Shown here one piece after another: positions 58,057-64,000 of a DNA stretch of 64,000 nucleotides. The notes beneath the pieces are model-generated. The model was not told where the DNA came from and made no database searches. It was given only the letters and a program-made list of their open reading frames with translations. How positions within the stretch are numbered: the first letter of the stretch is position 1; each line of letters opens with the position of its first letter. Source of the stretch: an uncultured Anaerolineae bacterium (GTDB taxonomy: Bacteria; Chloroflexota; Anaerolineae; Anaerolineales; Villigracilaceae); contig CAIQVH010000016.1 of assembly GCA_903875215.1 (NCBI GenBank), forward strand, positions 496,001 through 560,000, written 5' to 3'. Both the position numbers and the translations under genes were made by a program.

Positions 58057-60282
58057 TTACCTGCGGCGATCGAACCCGCCGCGGTTGCCGCCCCGATTTC
58101 CGCCTCGGTCTCCACCGCGGTCTCCGCCGCTGGGCCGGCCACCGCCGCCGCGCGGTTTGTCTTTCTCGCGGGCTTCTTCGGCAGTCCAGCCTTCGAGCAC
58201 GGCCTGGCGCGAAAGGCGGATTTTGCCAGCCGGGTCAATATCGGTCACCATGACGGTCAGCTCGTCGCCGATGCCGCAGATGTCTTCGACTTTGTTGACC
58301 CGCTCAGAATCGAGCTGGGAAATGTGAACGAGGCCATCGACGCCGGGCAGGATCTGCACGAAGGCGCCAAACGCTTCGACGCGCACGACTTTGCCGGTGT
58401 AGATGCGCCCAATTTCAGCGCTTTCGCCGAGCGCTTCGACGCGCGCACGGGCTGCTTCGCCGCCGATACCGTCGGTGCTGGCGATGTACACGGTGCCGTC
58501 TTCCTGCACGTCAATCTTGACGCCGGTTTCTTCCTGCAAGGCGCGGATGTTTTTGCCGCCCGGGCCGATCAGTGCGCCGATTTTATCCACCGGGATTTTG
58601 ACGGTGATGATGCGCGGGGCGTGTGGTTTCAGTTCGAGGCGCGGTGCAGGCAGAACTGCGAGCATTTTCTCCAGGATGGAGAGCCGGGCGGTGTGGGCCT
58701 GGTCGAGTGCTTCGGTCATCATTTTGGTGCTCAGACCGCTGATTTTGATGTCCATTTGCAGGGCGGTGATGCCCTTGGTGGTGCCGGCCACCTTGAAATC
58801 CATGTCGCCGAGGTGGTCTTCGGTGCCCTGGATGTCGGTCAGGATTTTGTAGCGGCCGGTTTCATCGGTCACCAGGCCCATTGCCACGCCGGCGACAGGT
58901 GCCTTGATCGGCACGCCGGCATCCATCAGGGCCAGGGTCGAGCCACAGACGGAGGCCATGGAAGAGGAGCCGTTGGATGCCAGCACTTCGGAGACGAGCC
59001 GCAGGGTGTAGGGGAAGCTTTCTTCGGCCGGGATGACCGGTTCGAGGGCGCGTTCTGCCAGGGCGCCGTGGCCTACCTCGCGGCGGGATTGTCCGCGCAG
59101 GGGTTTGACTTCGCCGGTGGAGAAGGGTGGGAAGTTGTAGTGGTGTAAATAGCGCTTGGTGTCGATGGGGGAGAGATTGTCCAGTTCCTGGGCTTCGCCG
59201 AGTGTGCCGAGCGTGGCCAGGGTCAGCACCTGGGTTTCGCCGCGGGTGAACAGGCCGGAGCCGTGCGCGCGCGGTGAGAGGTTGACTTCACACCAGATTG
59301 GGCGGATTTCGGTTGGGGTGCGGCCATCGGGGCGTTTGCCCAGGCCGAGGATGCGTTCGCGTACAATGGCGCCTTCGGCTTCGCTGAAGGCGGCTTTAAC
59401 ATCTTTAGGCGCGGGAGATTCCGGGTCGTCGGTGCAAAGTGCAGTGATGAGATCGGTCAGGATGGCATCCATGCCGCTGTAAAATTCGGCTTTGGCGAGT
59501 GGTTTGTCGAGCAGTTCGTTCATCGGGCCGCTGACACGGTCGAGGACGAGTTTGTTCAGGTCATCGGTGGCGTTGGCGAAGGTGGCAGCGCGTTTTGGTT
59601 TTCCAGCTTCGGCGGCCATTTTGAGTTGCAGGTCAATGATCGGCTGGATGGATCGGTGCCCGAGTTCCAGTGCGGCGACCATGACGTCTTCGGGGATTTC
59701 ATCGGCGCCACATTCCACCATCAGGATGGCGTCGCGGGTGCCGGCCAGGCGCAGGTCGAGGTCTGATTGGGCCATTTCGGCGAAGGTGGGGTTGAGGACG
59801 AACTGGCCGTTGACTCGGCCAACCCGTACGGCGCCAACGGGGCCGCCCCAGGGGATGTCGGAGATCATGATTGCGGCAGATGCGGCGTTGATGGCCAGGA
59901 TGTCTAGCGGGTTGATGCCATCGGAGGACAGCGAGAACATCATGACCTGGACTTCGTTGCGCATGCCGTGCGCGAAGAGCGGGCGCAGTGGGCGGTCGGT
60001 CAGGCGGGCGGTCAGGATGGCTTCTGTGCTGGGGCGTCCTTCGCGGCGAAAGAACGAGCCGGGGATTTTCCCGCCGGCGTAAAGGCGTTCTTCGTATTCG
60101 ACGGAGAGTGGGAAGAAGTCAATGCCTTCGCGCACGCCGCCCATGGTGGCGGCGGCGAAGATGATGGCTTCATCGATCCCGACGGTGACCGCGCCGCCGG
60201 CCTGATGGGCCAGCTTGCCGGTTTCAAAGGAAATGGTACGCGTCCCGACGGTGGTCGAGTAGCGTTTTACTTCTGGTTTCAT
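58057..60282 (-). CDS. pnp: Polyribonucleotide nucleotidyltransferase (PNPase)
   Basis: The 741-residue exoribonuclease degrades RNA 3' to 5' with phosphate. It has two RNase PH domains (the second with [17 protein letters not shown] and [10 protein letters not shown]), a helical middle, then KH ([20 protein letters not shown]) and S1 ([15 protein letters not shown]) RNA-binding domains. The final 33 residues form an RGG-rich tail ([18 protein letters not shown]), which is unusual for PNPase. It follows rpsO in the common rpsO-pnp order. Confidence 0.96.
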   Translation of the reverse strand: MKPEVKRYSTTVGTRTISFETGKLAHQAGGAVTVGIDEAIIFAAATMGGVREGIDFFPLSVEYEERLYAGGKIPGSFFRREGRPSTEAILTARLTDRPLRPLFAHGMRNEVQVMMFSLSSDGINPLDILAINAASAAIMISDIPWGGPVGAVRVGRVNGQFVLNPTFAEMAQSDLDLRLAGTRDAILMVECGADEIPEDVMVAALELGHRSIQPIIDLQLKMAAEAGKPKRAATFANATDDLNKLVLDRVSGPMNELLDKPLAKAEFYSGMDAILTDLITALCTDDPESPAPKDVKAAFSEAEGAIVRERILGLGKRPDGRTPTEIRPIWCEVNLSPRAHGSGLFTRGETQVLTLATLGTLGEAQELDNLSPIDTKRYLHHYNFPPFSTGEVKPLRGQSRREVGHGALAERALEPVIPAEESFPYTLRLVSEVLASNGSSSMASVCGSTLALMDAGVPIKAPVAGVAMGLVTDETGRYKILTDIQGTEDHLGDMDFKVAGTTKGITALQMDIKISGLSTKMMTEALDQAHTARLSILEKMLAVLPAPRLELKPHAPRIITVKIPVDKIGALIGPGGKNIRALQEETGVKIDVQEDGTVYIASTDGIGGEAARARVEALGESAEIGRIYTGKVVRVEAFGAFVQILPGVDGLVHISQLDSERVNKVEDICGIGDELTVMVTDIDPAGKIRLSRQAVLEGWTAEEAREKDKPRGGGGRPSGGDRGGDRGGNRGGNRGGFDRRR

Positions 60283-60411
60283 TTATTGTCTCCTGTATTC
60301 TGTAGCGGGAGATGTTCCCGCACAATGACTTTTCCGCCTGGTCAGGGACTGAGGCATGTGGGCAATTGCCATTGCCGGCATGTTTCAATTCCTGACTGCG
60401 GGCGATTCGGA

Positions 60412-60438
60412 TAGGGGCGTCCCCGCGGGACGCCCCTA
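60412..60438. repeat. GTAGGGGC-type palindrome between rpsO and pnp
   Basis: A 12-bp perfect stem TAGGGGCGTCCC with a 3-nt loop is related to the element inside dmsA. It lies just after the rpsO stop and could act as a terminator or RNA-processing site. Confidence 0.65.
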
Positions 60439-60447
60439 CAGATTGGC

Positions 60448-60720
60448 TTACTTGTGACGCAGGTTCAGGCGCTCGGTGATGGCCAGGTAACGCTGGTAAT
60501 CAGTCTTGCGCAGGTAGGTCAACATGCGGCGGCGCTGACCAACCATGCTGAGCAGGCCACGGCGGCAGGACTCATCGTGCTTGTTGGCGCGTAAGTGCTC
60601 TGTCAGTTGCTGGATGCGGCTGGTGAGCAAAGCGATTTGCACATCGGTCGAGCCGGTGTCGGTTTCGCTGCGTTGGAAGCTGGCGATGACCTGTGTTTTC
60701 TTTTCTTTTTGCAGAGGCAT
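60448..60720 (-). CDS. rpsO: 30S ribosomal protein S15
   Basis: The 90-residue protein binds the central domain of 16S rRNA. Its full length matches the family: ETDTGSTDVQIALLTSRI near residue 20, LTEHLRANKHD, and GQRRRMLTYLRKTD. GGAGAAG lies upstream of the ATG. A TGGTATAAT promoter is found about 85 bp upstream, and pnp follows. Confidence 0.97.
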   Translation of the reverse strand: MPLQKEKKTQVIASFQRSETDTGSTDVQIALLTSRIQQLTEHLRANKHDESCRRGLLSMVGQRRRMLTYLRKTDYQRYLAITERLNLRHK

Positions 60721-60804
60721 GACGTTGCTTCTCCTTTCCTACAGGATGGTGCGGGTCTCCAGGCGGGCAGCCGAAACCGCCGGCCGGACCAGTCACGGGA
60801 GTGA

Positions 60805-60813
60805 ATTATACCA
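60805..60813 (-). promoter_or_regulatory. Extended -10 promoter of rpsO
   Basis: TGGTATAAT on the minus strand lies 85 bp before the rpsO start and just past the alkylation-repair-like gene. Confidence 0.55.
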
Positions 60814-60816
60814 TAA

Positions 60817-61620
60817 TCAAGGCGAGGTTTTTTGTCGCACCATTTCCAATACGGCTGGTTGCAGCGGGGCGGGCAGGGCGGGTATCATGCGTCGAATGAC
60901 GACCGCTGTTTGCGGGGAGGTGGAACCGGCGATTGATTGACGCAGGAAATAGGTCGTTTCGATGGGCGAGGCCCGGTACAGGGCGCTGATCATCTCAACC
61001 AGTTCGTTTTGCAGGCTGGAGGGGGCGTTCTGTATGATTGGGGTGAGCAGGCTGTAGATGGGTGGCAAATTATCGTAGGCGGGGTCTTCCAGGAGCGGGA
61101 TCAGGGCGTAAATGGCGTATTCCCATAGTTTTGGTTTGGCGGGATTCAGCCAGGTGTTGATCAGTTCCAGGAAGTGGTTGGGGTTTTCTCGCCGCAGCCT
61201 TATCAGGCTCAGGTTGAGCAGAGCGGTGCGCACCCGTTTGTCGCGGCTGTGACCGACCCAGTTGTTGATGCGCTCGACCAGCCCGGGGGTTTCGGGATGT
61301 GTTTTTCCAAGCAGGGCGGCGGCTAGCAGGCGGGTTTCAATGTAGCCAGCTTGCCAGAGTGCGGCGGTCAGGGCCAGGGTTTGCTCGGGGAAGGAGGCTG
61401 CCAGCGGGTTGAGTTCCATTTCGATTTGACGGAGGACGGCTTGCGGGGCGCGGTAGGCGGGCAGCACGGAGGCGGGGGCAGCGATGGTGGTGCGCAGGGT
61501 CCGATCGGCATACAGGTCGAGGATTTTCTCCAACTCAACGATAAAAACCGCAGGCTGGTCGAATTTTTCGACCAGCACAGCGGCCTGGGTCTTCAGACGA
61601 GCGATGTCGATGGCGGGCAT
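60817..61620 (-). CDS. HEAT-repeat-like protein, possible DNA alkylation repair (AlkD-like)
   Basis: The 267-residue protein is all-helical with repeated helix pairs (ETRLLAAALLGKTHPE, KRVRTALLNLSLIRLR, LWEYAIYALIPLLEDP), as in AlkD-like DNA glycosylases and other HEAT-repeat proteins. A catalytic role is not proven from the sequence. The ATG at 61620 follows the Shine-Dalgarno GGAGGAG, which lies in one arm of a 14-bp hairpin. It is probably cotranscribed with proS, 51 bp upstream. Confidence 0.55.
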   Translation of the reverse strand: MPAIDIARLKTQAAVLVEKFDQPAVFIVELEKILDLYADRTLRTTIAAPASVLPAYRAPQAVLRQIEMELNPLAASFPEQTLALTAALWQAGYIETRLLAAALLGKTHPETPGLVERINNWVGHSRDKRVRTALLNLSLIRLRRENPNHFLELINTWLNPAKPKLWEYAIYALIPLLEDPAYDNLPPIYSLLTPIIQNAPSSLQNELVEMISALYRASPIETTYFLRQSIAGSTSPQTAVVIRRMIPALPAPLQPAVLEMVRQKTSP

Positions 61621-61628
61621 GTTTTTCT

Positions 61629-61660
61629 CCTCCCCCAGATTCGGTTGAATTTGGGGGAGG
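61629..61660. promoter_or_regulatory. Hairpin that includes the ribosome site of the HEAT-repeat gene
   Basis: Arms CCTCCCCCAGATTC (61629-61642) and 61647-61660 pair over 14 bp (one G-T). On the minus-strand mRNA the 3' arm contains GGGGGAGG, part of the Shine-Dalgarno. No T run follows, so translation control is more likely than termination. Confidence 0.45.
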
Positions 61661-61671
61661 CTGGGATGGGG

Positions 61672-63222
<1,551 letters not shown>

Positions 63223-63753
63223 CTAATTGTCCAAAAACGTGACAGCAGTATGAATATCCGGGGCAAATTGTATCAGTTCACGTTGGTGTTGGGGCGTGTA
63301 CTGTCCCAGTTGGGAGAAAACCTGATCGAGGACGGACTGCCAGCCAGCCCCGATCAGGATCAGCGGCCTACGGGGCAGGGCTTCCACGATCATCAAATTC
63401 CACATCAGGGCAATTTCTGTCAGCGTGCCGGGGCCGCCGGGCAGGGCCAGGGCCGCATCACAGCCGGTGATCAGGGCACTCAGCCTTTCTTGCAACGTTT
63501 GGAAGCGCCGTTCTTCCCGTACCCAGGCATTGGCACTGACTTTGCGCCAATTCTCAATATCGGTGCAGGTCACGCCGATTACGTGCCCGCCTGCTTCGGC
63601 AGCTCCCCGGCTGACAGCTTCCATGGTGCCGATGTAGCCGCCGGTCAGGACGGCGTGGCCTGCCTCGGCGAGCAAACTGCCGAGAGTGTAAGCTTCCGCA
63701 TAGGCGGGAGTATCTGGTTGCGGCTGGGAACCGCCGAAAACGGTAACATTCAT
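63223..63753 (-). CDS. LOG-family (TIGR00725-like) nucleotide-binding protein
   Basis: The 176-residue Rossmann protein begins with MNVTVFGGSQP and has GGYIGTMEAVSRGA and LPGGPGTLTEI, the two motifs of the LOG/lysine-decarboxylase-like family (PGGxGTxxE). Relatives release free cytokinins or hydrolyse nucleotide monophosphates. The ATG at 63753 follows AAGGAAA; the longer frame to 63831 overlaps the next gene and is rejected. Confidence 0.85.
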   Translation of the reverse strand: MNVTVFGGSQPQPDTPAYAEAYTLGSLLAEAGHAVLTGGYIGTMEAVSRGAAEAGGHVIGVTCTDIENWRKVSANAWVREERRFQTLQERLSALITGCDAALALPGGPGTLTEIALMWNLMIVEALPRRPLILIGAGWQSVLDQVFSQLGQYTPQHQRELIQFAPDIHTAVTFLDN

Positions 63754-63779
63754 GTGAAATTTCCTTTTTCGGTCAAAAG

Positions 63780-64000
63780 TCATCCGCTGGTTGATTTTTG
63801 ACTTTCGCCGTCTATTAAATCTTTGTCCCATTCGCGGTTGGCGTTAACCCTGAGCTTGTTCAGCACGGCTTGCTCCAGGTCGATGCCGCTGATGGAAGCC
63901 AATTGCAAAAGGTAAAGCGTGACATCCGCCAGTTCGGAGGCCAGTTCATCCTTATCTTTGACTTCGTCGCGCCACTGGAAGTGCTCCAGGATTTCAGCGG
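63780..64000 (-). CDS. MazG-like nucleotide pyrophosphohydrolase, C-terminal part
   Basis: The last 72 residues of a protein whose start lies beyond the window (frame open to its edge). The segment AEILEHFQWRDE...ELASELADVTLYLLQLA has the ExxE...ExxD metal-binding pattern of MazG/dCTPase proteins, which hydrolyse nucleoside triphosphates and protect against abnormal nucleotides. It lies 26 bp upstream of the LOG-family gene in the same direction. Confidence 0.75.
   Translation of the reverse strand, partial: AEILEHFQWRDEVKDKDELASELADVTLYLLQLASISGIDLEQAVLNKLRVNANREWDKDLIDGESQKSTSG

Noticed and set aside
56996-58238. N-terminal extension of the MFS gene to 58238
   Set aside because: The extra 81 residues run through the hairpin and antisense to the pnp tail; the ATG at 57995 begins at the first membrane helix.

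Overview
The window is GC-rich, almost completely coding chromosomal DNA. It most likely comes from a member of the Chloroflexota, class Anaerolineae; this is inferred from gene content and style, since no rRNA or marker phylogeny could be run. Supporting signs are a eukaryote-like ProRS, an IleRS under a T-box, a MurE with an EDPR instead of DNPR motif, a complex I membrane arm with two adjacent NuoM proteins, an Fo operon with a fused b-delta subunit, and many lipoproteins. No rRNA, tRNA, CRISPR array, transposase or prophage was found.

Layout: (1) 1-4.7 kb holds the end of ATP-dependent PEP carboxykinase and a convergent DMSO-reductase-like pair, dmsA plus a dmsB-dmsC fusion; dmsA carries two palindromic repeats inserted inside its reading frame. 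(2) 4.8-6.5 kb is a small defence/addiction island: a MntA-HepT pair and a PIN-domain protein with a 72-residue partner, with repeats and a dmsA 5' remnant between them. (3) 6.5-19.3 kb, all on the minus strand: an Fe-S protein, an EamA transporter, an ApbE/ferric-reductase-like cassette, a C-type-lectin lipoprotein, PepF, HflX, a histidine kinase, an M28 peptidase and an alpha-galactosidase. (4) 19.3-30.2 kb: a Tat-exported phosphoesterase, T-box plus ileS, a DHA2-type MFS pump, a GH99/GH71-like lipoprotein, then tryptophanase with a Rieske oxygenase. (5) 30.7-40.4 kb: a cytochrome b561, a complete ABC importer (binding protein, two permeases, ATPase), a phosphoesterase, an APC permease, a nucleotidyltransferase-fold protein and a lipoprotein. 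(6) 40.6-52.2 kb is the energy core: nuoA-H-J-K-L-M-M-N followed by atpZ/I-B-E-F(H). (7) 52.3-64 kb: murE, SRPBCC and GNAT proteins, an ABC-F ATPase behind an apparent leader-ORF attenuator, an MFS carrier, pnp, rpsO, a HEAT-like alkylation-repair protein, proS, a LOG-family protein and a partial MazG-like protein.

How the genes fit together: the energy core gives only the membrane parts of complex I and of ATP synthase; the peripheral arm of complex I (NuoB-G, I) and F1 (alpha, gamma, beta, epsilon) must be encoded elsewhere. A Rex-like operator lies upstream of nuoA. A second motif (TGAYATTTGYYAC) occurs upstream of nuoA, the Fe-S protein and tnaA, suggesting a shared CRP/FNR-type redox or nutrient regulon. 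Several genes have a -10 box 6-8 nt from the start codon and so look leaderless. RNA-level control is seen or suspected at ileS (T-box), tnaA (14-codon leader ORF), the ABC importer (terminator hairpin in the leader) and the ABC-F gene (34-codon ORF followed by a terminator). No single wholly new system is proven; the most promising leads are the leader-controlled tryptophanase-Rieske operon, the ABC-F attenuator, the ApbE/ferric-reductase cassette without a visible FMN-carrier, and the repeat insertions inside dmsA.
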